In this document: positions 23,785 to 33,439 of the stretch, piece by piece
Position numbering within the stretch: position 1 is the stretch's first letter
How the letters are laid out: each line of letters begins with the position of its first letter
Assembly (NCBI GenBank): GCA_001566965.1
Contig: LSNW01000031.1
Location: 161,031 to 225,030, forward strand
Reading direction: 5' to 3'
Length of the DNA: 64,000 nucleotides
From: Methylothermaceae bacteria B42
GTDB lineage: Bacteria > Pseudomonadota > Gammaproteobacteria > Methylococcales > Methylothermaceae
Translations under genes and position numbers: made by a program
Notes under the pieces: model-generated
What the model was told of the DNA's origin: nothing
Database searches by the model: none
Seen by the model: only the letters and a program-made list of their open reading frames with translations

Positions 23785-26538
23785 TTATAAGGTCATATTC
23801 AACCGCGCTTCCATCTTTCTTTTATAGGCAAGTAGCACTGCGGTGTGGGCCAAAGAAGGTGAGGAGACGCCCAGCAATCCGGGCGGGATGGCCAAATCAC
23901 TCAGATAAACCGGGTAAGTTTCCCGGTGACGGCGCAATTGCCGGATTCTCTCAGCGGCGCGTGAAAAAACATTATCCCCTAGGGTCAGGGTAGTAAATTC
24001 CTCCCTATTACACAGAAGGGTGTAGTAAATTTGGCCGCCGCTAATCTCCTCGGCATAAACCCGAACATCAATTTCGGGCTCGGTTGCCAATGGCAGGGTC
24101 AAGGGTTGAATTTGCCAATCTCCGCCGATGCCATTCAGTTGAAAACAGTCAATTGCCAGTTCATTGGCATAACGTTGCTGAAGACGGTGCAAAAATCCCG
24201 CATATCTTTGCAACACGGCAGACTGCGGCACGCTTTCATAGGACTGGGTGTAAAAGGCGCCCCGCTCATCGAGAATGTAAACTTGGATATGCTGTTTTTT
24301 TTGCTGCAAATACAACTGCACACGCCCTTCCCGGTTGTGCTGGAAAAGCAGAGGCAACGGGCTGTCTTTAAGCGCCCACGTATCAAAAACGACTGGAATG
24401 AACTTATCTCTTGGCTTCGCCAAGACGTCTTCCAAAGCATTGAAGTCGCCGACTTCCCACCATTGCACTCGCAGGTGTCGCCCCTGGAAAATGTAAAACC
24501 GCTGGCCACCCCGCAAAACCTGCCAGCTCTCCCCAGGCGAGGAAAACTGCGCCACCATGGCCTGATAAATGGCTTCTATCCGCATCGCCAGTGTACGGGA
24601 GGAATAGCAGTGACAGGCTATTTTGGCCTGCATCTCGCCTTCGTTCAAAACTTGCGTCAAACATTCGAACAGTCCTTCCAGCCCCTCATGCTTACTGACC
24701 AATATTTCTCCCCAGCTATTGCAGGAAAGTTGGTCAACGGTTTTCAGCAAACAAGCCTTGACCGCGCCATAACTGAGCGGATCATAACGCTGACTGGTTA
24801 CCTGAAATCCTTCTTGACTCGAAAGCTGCGTGGGCAGGCCAATATTTGCAAATAAATGCACCGTCTCTATTTTGGGCGATTGCCGAAAGTTCCCCAAGGG
24901 AATTTCCTTGGCAAGACGGCGAAAACCCCTCAACGCCTGGCATAAGTAACGCAATTCCGGTTCTGAAACCGGCACTTCGACATCAATCGACCAACGAGTA
25001 TTGGGTTGATTGATGCGATTGAGCATCACCCAGGCCAAAACTTCAACCAGGCTATGGCCCTGTTTCAGTAATCGGCCCTGCCCCCCACTAATGGACTCTC
25101 CCTTGACCTGCCAAAGCAAGCTGCCTTGTGAATGCTGAGACATGCCTATGGTTAAAACCGCTTCTCTTTCCAGGCGATTCTGGTCAAAAAGAATTATCTC
25201 AAGCTTGCCAGGACGCCGCTCCAAAGCGGCGTGCAGTTTTCTCCCCAATAAAATCAGATCTTCGTTTTCCCGGGGCTGTTCGTCTCCGTATCGATGAGCA
25301 AACCGGCGCAGGCGCTGGTAACTTTCCTCCAGGGCTTCCGTCAGGACACCCCATTCTTCCAGGATTTCCTCGGTACGCTGGCGCTGATGGGTATCCAGCC
25401 GATTTAGACCTTTAACTTCCAAACCCCAAGATTGCAGCAAATCATGTAAAAAGTAATTCGGTTGAGTATATGTCGGTAGCGAGGCCGAGTTGACCTTTTG
25501 CAGGAAACTATGCCGAATTAACGGCAAAAGGTTGCTTCGATTGCTATCTTGTAATGCCGATTCAACCTTCTTATACAAGAGAAAATAAGGATCAAGCGCG
25601 TCGGGATCGACTTCACCCTGGAACAGGGCTTGCTTGATTTGGGTACTGAGCCATCGGGGAGTGGGGTATTCGCTGGCATAGCATTCCAGTAGCTGTATCT
25701 TCAACAAAGATTTGTAGGGTGACGCCAAGGCTTTGTACAAATGCCACAAGCCCGCGCTGACAAATTCCTGGGCAGGCACACCATCCAGCCCCCCCAGATC
25801 AATCACTGCGCCAGCATCAATAAACCGCTTTTGCAGTAAGTGCGCCACATAGGCAGAATAATTGGCCTCTTGGTCCGGCGGCACCAACCACCATAATAAC
25901 TTCCGTCCGGCCAGATGCACCGCAGTGCGGTAAAACTCTTCCAGCAGTAAATAATGCTGGGTACTGCCGGCGCTTTCCTTGGATAAAGGCAGGTTTTGTC
26001 CTTGCCGGAACCGCTCTGGATCAATAAGGAAGAAATGAACCTCCAGCCCTTCCTCCGCGGCCCAGGCTTCCACCCGGTGACATTTATCCTGAAGTCTTGC
26101 CAGCGATTCGGAATCCAGGCCGGGCCGGTGACACAGCCACACATCCAAATCACTGTGACGGGAGTAGGCGATACTGCCGACGCTACCCATTAAAAACATC
26201 GCCTGCAGCGGAGAATCAGCCCGCTTCAGCCGGGTATATCGAAAACTTTTCACCAGCCTTTTCGCGGCTTGAAGCACTGTCTTGTTGGGAAAGTAATCAC
26301 TAATGCCGGAAGGGGTGTCGGCATCCAGATACCCTGGCAAAGAAGGGGTGTTGTGATGAAACAGCAATGGCAGAATTTGCAGACAATCACACTGGCGGGG
26401 CGTCAACAACGCCTGTAATCGTTGCCTGCGCAAGCGGTGTAAATGAAGAAAGCGGCGCAGTATTGAATTCAGATCCTTCCGGCTGATTTCTTCGCCGGGT
26501 GCGCCAAGGGAAATAGGGCGATAGGATTTATAGCGCAA
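23785..26538 (-). CDS. cyaA: Class I adenylate cyclase
   Basis: 917 aa, the usual length for the gammaproteobacterial class I enzyme that makes cAMP from ATP. The nucleotidyltransferase-fold catalytic site is visible at FLMGSVGSIAYSRHSDLDVWL (GS at 118-119, Asp-129 and Asp-131). The N-terminal 480 residues are the catalytic region; the rest is the regulatory part. The frame opens with a TTG at 26538, three bases after the upstream stop, so the exact start is uncertain and translation may be coupled to the upstream gene. cAMP effectors could include the small cyclic-nucleotide-binding protein at 61070. Confidence 0.93.
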   Translation of the reverse strand: MRYKSYRPISLGAPGEEISRKDLNSILRRFLHLHRLRRQRLQALLTPRQCDCLQILPLLFHHNTPSLPGYLDADTPSGISDYFPNKTVLQAAKRLVKSFRYTRLKRADSPLQAMFLMGSVGSIAYSRHSDLDVWLCHRPGLDSESLARLQDKCHRVEAWAAEEGLEVHFFLIDPERFRQGQNLPLSKESAGSTQHYLLLEEFYRTAVHLAGRKLLWWLVPPDQEANYSAYVAHLLQKRFIDAGAVIDLGGLDGVPAQEFVSAGLWHLYKALASPYKSLLKIQLLECYASEYPTPRWLSTQIKQALFQGEVDPDALDPYFLLYKKVESALQDSNRSNLLPLIRHSFLQKVNSASLPTYTQPNYFLHDLLQSWGLEVKGLNRLDTHQRQRTEEILEEWGVLTEALEESYQRLRRFAHRYGDEQPRENEDLILLGRKLHAALERRPGKLEIILFDQNRLEREAVLTIGMSQHSQGSLLWQVKGESISGGQGRLLKQGHSLVEVLAWVMLNRINQPNTRWSIDVEVPVSEPELRYLCQALRGFRRLAKEIPLGNFRQSPKIETVHLFANIGLPTQLSSQEGFQVTSQRYDPLSYGAVKACLLKTVDQLSCNSWGEILVSKHEGLEGLFECLTQVLNEGEMQAKIACHCYSSRTLAMRIEAIYQAMVAQFSSPGESWQVLRGGQRFYIFQGRHLRVQWWEVGDFNALEDVLAKPRDKFIPVVFDTWALKDSPLPLLFQHNREGRVQLYLQQKKQHIQVYILDERGAFYTQSYESVPQSAVLQRYAGFLHRLQQRYANELAIDCFQLNGIGGDWQIQPLTLPLATEPEIDVRVYAEEISGGQIYYTLLCNREEFTTLTLGDNVFSRAAERIRQLRRHRETYPVYLSDLAIPPGLLGVSSPSLAHTAVLLAYKRKMEARLNMTL

Positions 26539-26541
26539 ACG

Positions 26542-27321
26542 TCAGGAGAGCAATGCGCTCAAATTGAGATCTTGGTCTTTTTCTGCCCGTTTTAATAATT
26601 TAAGTAGGTCATCCCCTTTTGACCACGCCGCCACCCCATAGCGGATCTTTCCCTCATCGGCGCTGAAATCCAGAGCCGCCCGGTCACTCAAAAGTTTGGT
26701 TGCCAGCTCTTTGGCATCCTCCAGGGAAGTTTCTGGCAACACTAACAGAAATGTTGTGTCATCGAGCATGCCCACCTCATCGGCCCAACGCAGCTTGTCT
26801 TTTAATGCCGCGCTCAGGGTACGCATGATTTCATCCTGACGGGGCTTTTCCACCGAAGACTCCAGAGTGAGGCGAATGATGGACAAAGGGTTTTCATAGC
26901 GGCGGCTGCGGCTGATTTGCCGGTTCAACTCTTGCATAATGGCGCGGCGGTTTTGCAATCCCGTGGTGGCATCCTTGAGATCCAGCGCTTGAAGCTTGGT
27001 CTCCAATGCTTGGGCGGTTTTTTGCAGGGAGACTTGCTCGGTAATTTCCACAAAATAATGGGCCTGAGAGCCATTGGCCAATGCTGCTTGATGCCATCTG
27101 AAATGACGGTGCATGCCATCCGTGGTAGCCACTTCCACTATCTCCTGAAACCAATTGGAAAAATGGCTATCGCCAATCGCATTGCCCACAAGCGCCTCGC
27201 GGGGCTGTTCAGTCAAGTCAGCCAGGGTTTGGTTTAGCCAGGCAATTTGCCCATCCTTGAGGACTAACACACCCATTGGAGCCAGATCCAGCGTTGCGGC
27301 CAAGTCTTCTAGGGTCATCAT
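26542..27321 (-). CDS. PAS-GGDEF protein with degenerate GGDEF site
   Basis: 259 aa. The N-terminal part (about 1-110) is PAS-like (LAPMGVLVLKDGQIAWLNQTL). The C-terminal part follows the GGDEF-domain frame: DATTGLQNRRAIMQEL is the usual D-x-L-T-G-L-x-N-R opening and FLLVLPET follows the active loop, but the signature itself reads MLDDTTF instead of GGDEF. Diguanylate cyclase activity is therefore unlikely; a sensing or scaffold role is inferred. Start at 27321 follows GGGGGAAG. Located directly upstream of cyaA, three bases apart, so it may tune cAMP synthesis. Confidence 0.75.
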   Translation of the reverse strand: MMTLEDLAATLDLAPMGVLVLKDGQIAWLNQTLADLTEQPREALVGNAIGDSHFSNWFQEIVEVATTDGMHRHFRWHQAALANGSQAHYFVEITEQVSLQKTAQALETKLQALDLKDATTGLQNRRAIMQELNRQISRSRRYENPLSIIRLTLESSVEKPRQDEIMRTLSAALKDKLRWADEVGMLDDTTFLLVLPETSLEDAKELATKLLSDRAALDFSADEGKIRYGVAAWSKGDDLLKLLKRAEKDQDLNLSALLS

Positions 27322-27468
27322 ATCTTCCCCCTGTACCTTTGTGATCCCGTCAGTATGACACAATTGGTTGAATTTTAGCCAATTCCCCTACGATTTTCAC
27401 CGAAAAACGTTTGAAAAAACGATTCTGAGGGTTTTATTTTCCACAATGGGAACCCCTTCCCATTTTTA

Positions 27469-27619
27469 GAGGGTGTCGCAAAAGCCGACACCCTCGGCGA
27501 TGCATGGATGCATCGTCATTTTCGATGGCCATAAGCCATTGAAAATGGAGGAATCGGAAAGTCGCGCTTTTTCGATTCCGAGTCGCAAAAGCCCAACCTT
27601 GGGCTTTTGCGACATCCTC
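27469..27619. repeat. 151-bp element with inverted ends, GAGGGTGTCGCAAAAGCC type
   Basis: GAGGGTGTCGCAAAAGCC at 27469-27486 is repeated in inverse (GGGCTTTTGCGACATCCTC) at 27601-27619 with one mismatch. Internal hairpins (GTCGCAAAAGCC with GGCTTTTGCGAC; GAATCGG/CCGATTC-like) make it highly foldable. It is non-coding and sits between the PAS-GGDEF gene and the Uma2 gene. Confidence 0.75.
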
Positions 27620-27630
27620 ATTTTTTAAGA

Positions 27631-28197
27631 TCAGGTAATCCGCAGTCCAGCATAAATTTCCCCAAGCGGCAACCGGGCTTCCATAGAAGACAGCCACACA
27701 CTGGCGTCTTCCGGTCCGGCGATCTCCACTTCCCCCAGCAGATCACCGCTGCGCCGGTAGATTTCCACTTGAATGGCGTCTGGGGAAACCAGCACGTATT
27801 CCTTCAGGCCAGGTAATTTCTGGTAATTGAGCAACTTTTCCCGCCGGTCGGTATTTTCCGTGGAAGGCGACAAGACTTCTATCACCAACACCGGCTCGGT
27901 TAAAAATACGTCTTTGGGCTCAGCGGTCTCGCAGCTGACTACGACGTCGGGATAGTAAAAGGCATCGGCGGCGTCAATCCGTACTTTGACATCACTCATA
28001 TAGACGGAGCAAGGTCTGCCATGTAAATGATTGCGTAGCAGGAATGTCAAGTTCATGGCTAATTGGTTGTGTCCCAAGGTACCGCCTACCATGGCAAATA
28101 CCTGGCCCGCCACATATTCGTGGCGAATATCGCTGTGCTCCTCGCCCGCCAGATAATCTTCCACCGAAATCCGCTGCAATTGTGCGTGTTGGGTCAT
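27631..28197 (-). CDS. Uma2/DUF820 family protein (restriction-endonuclease fold)
   Basis: 188 aa from ATG at 28197, which follows AGGAGAG; an ATG 7 codons earlier is less suited. Features are HEYVAGQVFAMVGGT, SDVKVRID, YYPDVVVSC and EPVLVIEVLSPSTENTDR, the Asp and Glu-x-Leu-Ser positions of the PD-(D/E)XK fold typical of Uma2. Often abundant in cyanobacteria and present singly elsewhere; function is unknown and nuclease activity is inferred from the fold. Downstream of argH, 46 bases apart, so it may be cotranscribed. Confidence 0.85.
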   Translation of the reverse strand: MTQHAQLQRISVEDYLAGEEHSDIRHEYVAGQVFAMVGGTLGHNQLAMNLTFLLRNHLHGRPCSVYMSDVKVRIDAADAFYYPDVVVSCETAEPKDVFLTEPVLVIEVLSPSTENTDRREKLLNYQKLPGLKEYVLVSPDAIQVEIYRRSGDLLGEVEIAGPEDASVWLSSMEARLPLGEIYAGLRIT

Positions 28198-28242
28198 GGC
28201 AATCTCTCCTGATGGCATCTTTTACCTATTGTGCCATCCATA

Positions 28243-29634
28243 TCACACTGTTTCGTCACACCGCAACCGGGCTTCTTGCACGGCTTTTCTTACTTGCCGG
28301 GGCGCGGTACCGCCATAATGATTGCGGGCGGCGACGGAGCCTTCCAATGTCAAGACCTGATAAACATCTTCGCCAATCATGGAACACAAAGCCTGTAATT
28401 CCTCTAAGGATAAATCCGCCAAATCACAGTGTTTGGTCAGCGCCAATTGCACCGCCTTACCGACAATTTCGTGGGCGTCGCGAAACGGCACGCCTTTACG
28501 CACCAGGTAATCGGCCAAGTCCGTCGCCGTCGCGAAACCCTGTCGGGCGGCTTCCTTCATTTTCTCCCGCTTGGGCTGAACATGGGGCATCATGTCGGCG
28601 AACGCCCTAAGGCAATCCTTCAGGGTATCCACGGTGTCGAACAAGGGTTCCTTGTCTTCTTGATTATCCTTGTTATAGGCCAAGGGCTGGGCTTTCATCA
28701 GGGTAAGCAGCGCCATCACATGGCCATTGACCCGGCCGCTCTTGCCTCGCACCAGTTCCGGCACGTCGGGGTTTTTCTTCTGGGGCATAATGGAAGAGCC
28801 AGTGCAGAACGCATCCGGCAGTTGGATAAAATCAAACTGGGCCGAGGTCCAAATCACCAACTCTTCGGAGAATCGGGACAGATGGGTCATCAACAAAGCC
28901 GCGGCGCTACAAAATTCTATGGCGAAATCCCGGTCACTCACCGCATCCAGGGAATTGGCGGCGGGACGCTCGAATCCCAATAACTCCGCGGTATAAAAGC
29001 GGTCGATGGGAAACGAAGTCCCGGCCAGCGCCGCCGCCCCCAGGGGCATGATATTGACCCGGCGCAGGCAGTCCCGCAATCGCTCCCGGTCGCGCATCAA
29101 CATTTCAAACCAGGCGAGCATGTGATGGCCAAAAGTCACCGGCTGGGCCACTTGCAGATGGGTAAATCCAGGCATGATGGTCTCTGCCTCGGCTTCCGCC
29201 AGCTCCAGCAAAGCCGTTTGCAGGCGTTTTAATTCGCCGAGAAGATAGCCGATTTGGTCGCGCAGGTAAAGACGGATATCGGTGGCCACCTGGTCATTGC
29301 GGGAACGGGCGGTATGGAGCTTTTTGCCCGCCTCGCCAATCAGGGCGGTCAAGCGGGCTTCAATATTCATATGGACATCTTCCAGGGCAATCGACCACGG
29401 GAACCCTCCCCGTTCTATTTCCCCGGCAATCCGCTCCAGGCCGCTGATAATTGCATTGCATTCTTCTTCGGTAAGCACGCCGATCTTGAACAGCATCCGG
29501 GCATGGGCGATGGAGCCCTGAATATCGTAAGGCGCCAGCCGTTTATCGAAATTGACCGAAGCGGTGAATGCTTCAACGAACGCGTCGGTAGGCTGCTCGA
29601 AACGGCCGCCCCAAAGTTTGTGGGTGGTTGTCAT
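28243..29634 (-). CDS. argH: Argininosuccinate lyase
   Basis: 463 aa, full length for the fumarase/aspartase superfamily enzyme that splits argininosuccinate to arginine and fumarate in the final step of arginine synthesis. The signature loop [12 protein letters not shown] near 280 and the motifs [13 protein letters not shown] near 111 and LPGFTHLQ-like [13 protein letters not shown] are all present. The start ATG follows AGAGG. Divergent from btuB, sharing a 328-base region that holds the B12 riboswitch on the other strand. Confidence 0.95.
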   Translation of the reverse strand: MTTTHKLWGGRFEQPTDAFVEAFTASVNFDKRLAPYDIQGSIAHARMLFKIGVLTEEECNAIISGLERIAGEIERGGFPWSIALEDVHMNIEARLTALIGEAGKKLHTARSRNDQVATDIRLYLRDQIGYLLGELKRLQTALLELAEAEAETIMPGFTHLQVAQPVTFGHHMLAWFEMLMRDRERLRDCLRRVNIMPLGAAALAGTSFPIDRFYTAELLGFERPAANSLDAVSDRDFAIEFCSAAALLMTHLSRFSEELVIWTSAQFDFIQLPDAFCTGSSIMPQKKNPDVPELVRGKSGRVNGHVMALLTLMKAQPLAYNKDNQEDKEPLFDTVDTLKDCLRAFADMMPHVQPKREKMKEAARQGFATATDLADYLVRKGVPFRDAHEIVGKAVQLALTKHCDLADLSLEELQALCSMIGEDVYQVLTLEGSVAARNHYGGTAPRQVRKAVQEARLRCDETV

Positions 29635-29673
29635 ATTACCTCTAAAGAAATGCTTAAATTGCGGCCATTATAA

Positions 29674-29701
29674 TTGCAAAGCCGAGGCTTTCCTATACAA
29701 T
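29674..29701 (+). promoter_or_regulatory. Probable promoter of the B12 riboswitch-btuB transcript
   Basis: TTGCAA (29674-29679) and TACAAT (29696-29701) with 16-base spacing, placed just before the riboswitch start. Confidence 0.55.
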
Positions 29702-29710
29702 AGCCTCGCC

Positions 29711-29878
29711 GCTGGGTGCCCTTCGCAGGGTGAAACGGGAAGCCGGTCCAAGTCCGGCACTGCCCCCGCAACGGTAGGTGAGAAAAAGACGAATCACAAT
29801 GCCACTGGATTTCAATATCCGGGAAGGCGGTTCGTACAGCTCTGGCTGCTCACAAGTCCGGAGACCGGCCCGGCAGGC
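29711..29878 (+). promoter_or_regulatory. Cobalamin (AdoCbl) riboswitch
   Basis: All core landmarks are in order: GGGTGCCC, GGGTGAAACGGGAAGCCGGT, CCGGCACTGCCCCCGCAACGG, the B12 box GCCACTGG, CGGGAAGGCGG and the closing GTCCGGAGACCGGCC. It lies upstream of btuB and should lower its expression when adenosylcobalamin is abundant. The following 80 bases to the AAGGAG ribosome site would hold the expression platform. Edges are approximate. Confidence 0.93.
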
Positions 29879-29962
29879 CAATTGGCACGCCACACCAGTT
29901 TTGCAGAGGCGTAATCTTCTAACCCAACGGTATGCGGAGGGCATGCCGAAAAGGAGAATCCC

Positions 29963-31837
29963 ATGAACATTCGTTTGAATGCTTTGCTTTTAGTCCCCGT
30001 TTTCGCAACATCACCCGTGCTTGCAGCCAATGATGATACCACCCAACTTGAACCTCTGGTGGTAACGGCCACCCGCATTCCACAGCCCCTAAGCAAAATA
30101 GGCAGAAGCATCACCGTGATTACCGCCGAGGACATTGCCGCCCGGCAAGTTTTTACGCTGTCAGACGTGCTGCGCTCTGTCCCTGGTTTGGACGTTGTCC
30201 AAACCGGTGGACTCGGAAAAACCACCTCGTTATTCTTACGGGGCGCCAATTCCAATCACACCCTGGTACTCATTGACGGCATCGAAGTCAATGATACCGC
30301 CAGCCCGGGCGCGGCTTTTGACTTTGCCAACCTGACCGTGGACAACATCGAGCGGGTGGAAATTCTGCGCGGGCCGCAAAGTATTCTCTATGGTTCGGAC
30401 GCCATTGGCGGCGTTATCAACATTGTCACCAAGCTTGGCAAAGGCAAGCCCGGCGCCAGTCTGAGTGCCGAGGGTGGCAGTTTCAGCACCTGGAAACTGG
30501 GCGGCAACAGCGCCGGGAGTCTGGATAGCGTCAGCTACAGCATCAGCGCCAGCCATCTGAAATCCGGAGGATTTTCCGCCGCCGATGACCGGTTAGGCAA
30601 CCAGGAAGACGACAGCTATAAAAATACTACTGTTTCTGCCCGGATGGGTTGGCAGGCGCTCGACAATTTAAATCTCGATGTGGCCGCCCGCTTTCATCAC
30701 AGCGAGACCGACATCGATGATTGCGGTGGCCCCAATTGCGATGACCCCAATAATCGCCAGGAAGGGGATCAAATTTTCGTGCGCGGCCAGGGCAAACTGG
30801 GGTTATTCGATGACTTTTGGCAACAAACCTTGCGTCTTTCGTACAGCCGTACCGAACGGCGCAATCGTGACCAACTGGAACCCGGCGATCAGTTTGCCCT
30901 GGACAGTAATTTCCGCGGCGAAAAATTCAAGCTTGACTGGCAGAACAACCTCAATCTGACCAGTTGGGATACCTTGGTGTTCGGCATTACGACCGAAACC
31001 GAATGGTTCGACACTAACGAAATTGATACCAAGTCAGCCACCACCAAAGGCTATTATGGCCAAAACCAGATAGAAATTTGGGACCGATTCATTACCACCG
31101 CGGGCGTCCGCTATGATGACCACAACCGGGCAGGCGGCAAGGTAACTTGGGGGGTTTCCCAAGCGGTGCTGATCCCGGAGACAAACACCAAGTTACACGC
31201 CAGTTATGGCAAGGGTTTCAAGGCGCCCAGTCTGTTCCAATTGCTGGCTCCTGCAGGCCAGTTTGGTCCTATCGGCAATCCGGACTTGAAACCGGAACGC
31301 AGCCGCGGCTGGGATGTGGGGATAGATCAGAGCTTCTGGGAAGATAAAATCCTGCTGGGCGCCACCTATTTCCACAACCAATTTACCAATTTGATTGATT
31401 TCGAATTTGGTACCGGCTACGTCAATACCGCTGCCGCCAGAAGCGTTGGGGTGGAATCCTATGTGGAAATCCAACCCTTGGATATTTTAACCCTGCGGGG
31501 AAGCTATACCTTCACGAATACCGAAGACAACCAGGAGAACGCCCTTTTCAACCGCCCCAGACATAAAGGCAGCTTCGACGCGGATCTGGCTATTCTGGAA
31601 AATGGCCACCTCCATCTTAACGTGCTTACGGTAGGCAGCCGGCGATTCTCATCCTTTTCGGTCAAGCAGAAATTGCCCACCTATGTCGTGGTCAATCTGG
31701 CGGGCAGCTATCAAATCCTGCCGAATTTCACGGTTTTCGGCCGCATCAATAACCTTCTCGACAAGGAATACGAGGAAGTCCCGGGTTATGGCGCCAGCCG
31801 GGTGGCAGGGTTCGGAGGTTTCCGCTTATCGTTTTAA
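29963..31837 (+). CDS. btuB: TonB-dependent vitamin B12 outer-membrane receptor
   Basis: 624 aa, near the usual BtuB length. A signal peptide (about 1-22, ending VLAAND) is followed by the TonB box-like LEPLVVTATR, a plug domain (about 45-150; LSDVLRSVPGLDV, VEILRGPQSILYGSDAIGGVINIVT) and a 22-strand barrel ending in the outer-membrane C-terminal Phe (GGFRLSF). It transports cobalamin with TonB energy. Regulation by the upstream riboswitch supports the substrate. Ca-binding acidic loop DDCGGPNCDDPNNRQEGD is seen near 253-271. Start is supported by AAGGAG 7 bases upstream. Confidence 0.93.
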   Translation: MNIRLNALLLVPVFATSPVLAANDDTTQLEPLVVTATRIPQPLSKIGRSITVITAEDIAARQVFTLSDVLRSVPGLDVVQTGGLGKTTSLFLRGANSNHTLVLIDGIEVNDTASPGAAFDFANLTVDNIERVEILRGPQSILYGSDAIGGVINIVTKLGKGKPGASLSAEGGSFSTWKLGGNSAGSLDSVSYSISASHLKSGGFSAADDRLGNQEDDSYKNTTVSARMGWQALDNLNLDVAARFHHSETDIDDCGGPNCDDPNNRQEGDQIFVRGQGKLGLFDDFWQQTLRLSYSRTERRNRDQLEPGDQFALDSNFRGEKFKLDWQNNLNLTSWDTLVFGITTETEWFDTNEIDTKSATTKGYYGQNQIEIWDRFITTAGVRYDDHNRAGGKVTWGVSQAVLIPETNTKLHASYGKGFKAPSLFQLLAPAGQFGPIGNPDLKPERSRGWDVGIDQSFWEDKILLGATYFHNQFTNLIDFEFGTGYVNTAAARSVGVESYVEIQPLDILTLRGSYTFTNTEDNQENALFNRPRHKGSFDADLAILENGHLHLNVLTVGSRRFSSFSVKQKLPTYVVVNLAGSYQILPNFTVFGRINNLLDKEYEEVPGYGASRVAGFGGFRLSF

Positions 31838-31841
31838 TGTG

Positions 31842-31868
31842 CCGGCCTTCCTTTTATGGGAAGGCCGG
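31842..31868 (+). terminator. Hairpin after btuB
   Basis: CCGGCCTTCC / GGGAAGGCCGG arms around TTTTAT form a strong stem right after the btuB stop; there is no clear T-run, so terminator activity is only likely. The arm core is like those of the palindromic elements at 20199 and 57061. Confidence 0.55.
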
Positions 31869-32007
31869 AACGCCTCAGAATGTCCAGCTAAATCGTAACT
31901 GCTTGCCCATGCCGGAAGAAGGCCCCATGGGCAGCCTGTCATTTTAACCACGTCATTTCCCTCAAACCGAGGCATATCCCGTAATCAAATATTGTATTCC
32001 TTGAATT

Positions 32008-32265
32008 CAGCCCGGATATTTCACCAGCCGGATTCGGGCTTTTTTGTAATTAACTGATTTCTCATAAAATGCTTAGGTTTTATGATTTCTCCGAAATCCG
32101 ATTTGGATTCAGCCCGAACCCTATCCCGGCCCTGGCTTGTCCAGGCACGCCTGGGCTTGGGCTTCCTTCAAGCCATAGCTACAGCTATGCCTTTCAGTCC
32201 AGCCCGGCGCCCAGCCGCACCTGTCCTGCACCATCATCCGGGATGCTGGTGAAATATCCGGGCTA
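32008..32265. repeat. Interspersed element copy 2 (about 257 bp, both ends present)
   Basis: AGCCCGGATATTTCACCAGC at 32009-32028 and its exact inverse GCTGGTGAAATATCCGGGCT at 32245-32264. The interior shares ATAAAATGCTTA, GATTTGGATTCAGCCCGAAC-like and CCCGGCCCTGGCTTGTCCAG with copies 1 and 3. The extra length over copy 3 is in the right half. Non-coding. With flanks it explains most of the 508-base gap 31838-32345. Confidence 0.88.
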
Positions 32266-32345
32266 GCTAAGATATTCCCTGGAAAATGCAGTGGCATAAA
32301 AATTGACTAGTATTTCTATGTCCAGCATTTTTCAGGAGAATAAAA

Positions 32346-32501
32346 ATGACCACCCAGCTTTCAGCGCTTGCCAAACCAAAACCCTTGCGTGAAGACAAAA
32401 AGCCGCTGTGTTTCCGCAGCGATGAGCGTTTCCTCTGCACTAAAACCCAGTGTCCATTACGAAAGGAGTGTATGAAGTTGGTGGCTGCCTGGCGGCGATG
32501 A
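32346..32501 (+). CDS. Small cysteine-bearing protein (51 aa)
   Basis: Short frame from ATG at 32346 to TGA at 32499-32501, too short for usual calling. AGGAG lies 8-9 bases upstream. The sequence opens MTTQLSALAKPKPLREDKKP and then has four cysteines in the pattern C-x9-C-x4-C-x5-C (CFRSDERFLC..CPLRKEC) before a basic tail VAAWRR. The spacing suggests a metal (Zn or Fe-S) site, which is inference. It converges on queC with a 1-base gap. No family known to me. Confidence 0.6.
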   Translation: MTTQLSALAKPKPLREDKKPLCFRSDERFLCTKTQCPLRKECMKLVAAWRR

Positions 32502-32502
32502 T

Positions 32503-33171
32503 TCAACGATAACGGGTAGGGTCGGGAATGCCCGCGGCGTCGAAACCTTGCCGACGCAACCGGCAAGCATCGCACTTGCCGCATGCCCGGCCCTCTTCAT
32601 CCGCCGCATAGCAGGAAACTGTCAAAGCGTAATCAGCGCCTAATTGAACGCCGGCTTGAATGATTTCCGCCTTGCTCAGATGAATCAAAGGGGTGTGAAT
32701 TTGAAAACGCCCACCTTCCACCCCCGCCTTCGTGGCCAGATTCGCCAGATTCTGAAAGGCCTTGATGTACTCAGGCCGGCAATCGGGATATCCGGAATAA
32801 TCCACCGCGTTGACGCCGATGAAAATATCCAAGCTTCCCAACACTTCGGCATAGCCCAAGGCAAAGCTGAGAAAAACAGTATTACGTGCCGGTACATAAG
32901 TGACCGGAATGCCTTCCGTCGCCGTTTCCGGAACCGCAATGGCATTATCGGTCAAGGCCGAGCCCCCGATCTCTCCTAAACCGATATGAATGACTTTATG
33001 TTCAGCTGCCTCAAGCCTTTTTGCTATATTTTTGGCGGCAAGAAGCTCCGCCCGCTGACGCTGGCCGTAATCAAAACTCAAACAATGGCAGGCGAAACCC
33101 TCATTTTTGGCCATAAGTAATGTGGTCATAGAATCTAGCCCACCCGAGAGAAGAATGACTGCTTTTTTCAT
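32503..33171 (-). CDS. queC: 7-cyano-7-deazaguanine synthase
   Basis: 222 aa. The PP-loop ATP pyrophosphatase motif [10 protein letters not shown] is at residues 7-16, and the zinc site is [14 protein letters not shown] near the C-terminus with an earlier Cys in [13 protein letters not shown]. QueC converts 7-carboxy-7-deazaguanine, the QueE product, to preQ0 for queuosine. queE begins about 900 bases away on the same strand. [20 protein letters not shown] is a family signature. Confidence 0.95.
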   Translation of the reverse strand: MKKAVILLSGGLDSMTTLLMAKNEGFACHCLSFDYGQRQRAELLAAKNIAKRLEAAEHKVIHIGLGEIGGSALTDNAIAVPETATEGIPVTYVPARNTVFLSFALGYAEVLGSLDIFIGVNAVDYSGYPDCRPEYIKAFQNLANLATKAGVEGGRFQIHTPLIHLSKAEIIQAGVQLGADYALTVSCYAADEEGRACGKCDACRLRRQGFDAAGIPDPTRYR

Positions 33172-33439
33172 GGCGTTAGCTCTTGCATTATTCTTTACTG
33201 AAGTTACGTACGGTCATTCCAAAGTAGCCCTCAAACGTAATGAGCGGTCTGGCAAGGAAGCCCGCCATTGGCTTGTGGGCAAGACAGGCTGCCCCCTCCC
33301 CAACCCTCCCCCGCAAGCGGTGGAGGAAGCGACAGACCATGCCTTGAATCCCCTCTCCCTTTGGGAGAGGGGGTGGGGAGAGGGTATGACGGTACTGCCC
33401 TTGCCATAAGTTGTGTAACATCAGTTTTTTAGACGAGCT
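33172..33439. other. Intergenic region with C/G-rich palindrome
   Basis: Holds CCCCTCTCCC/GGGAGAGGGG arms at 33350-33372 and a CCCTCCCCAACCCTCCCCC block before it, a widespread kind of intergenic repeat. No gene visible. Confidence 0.6.
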
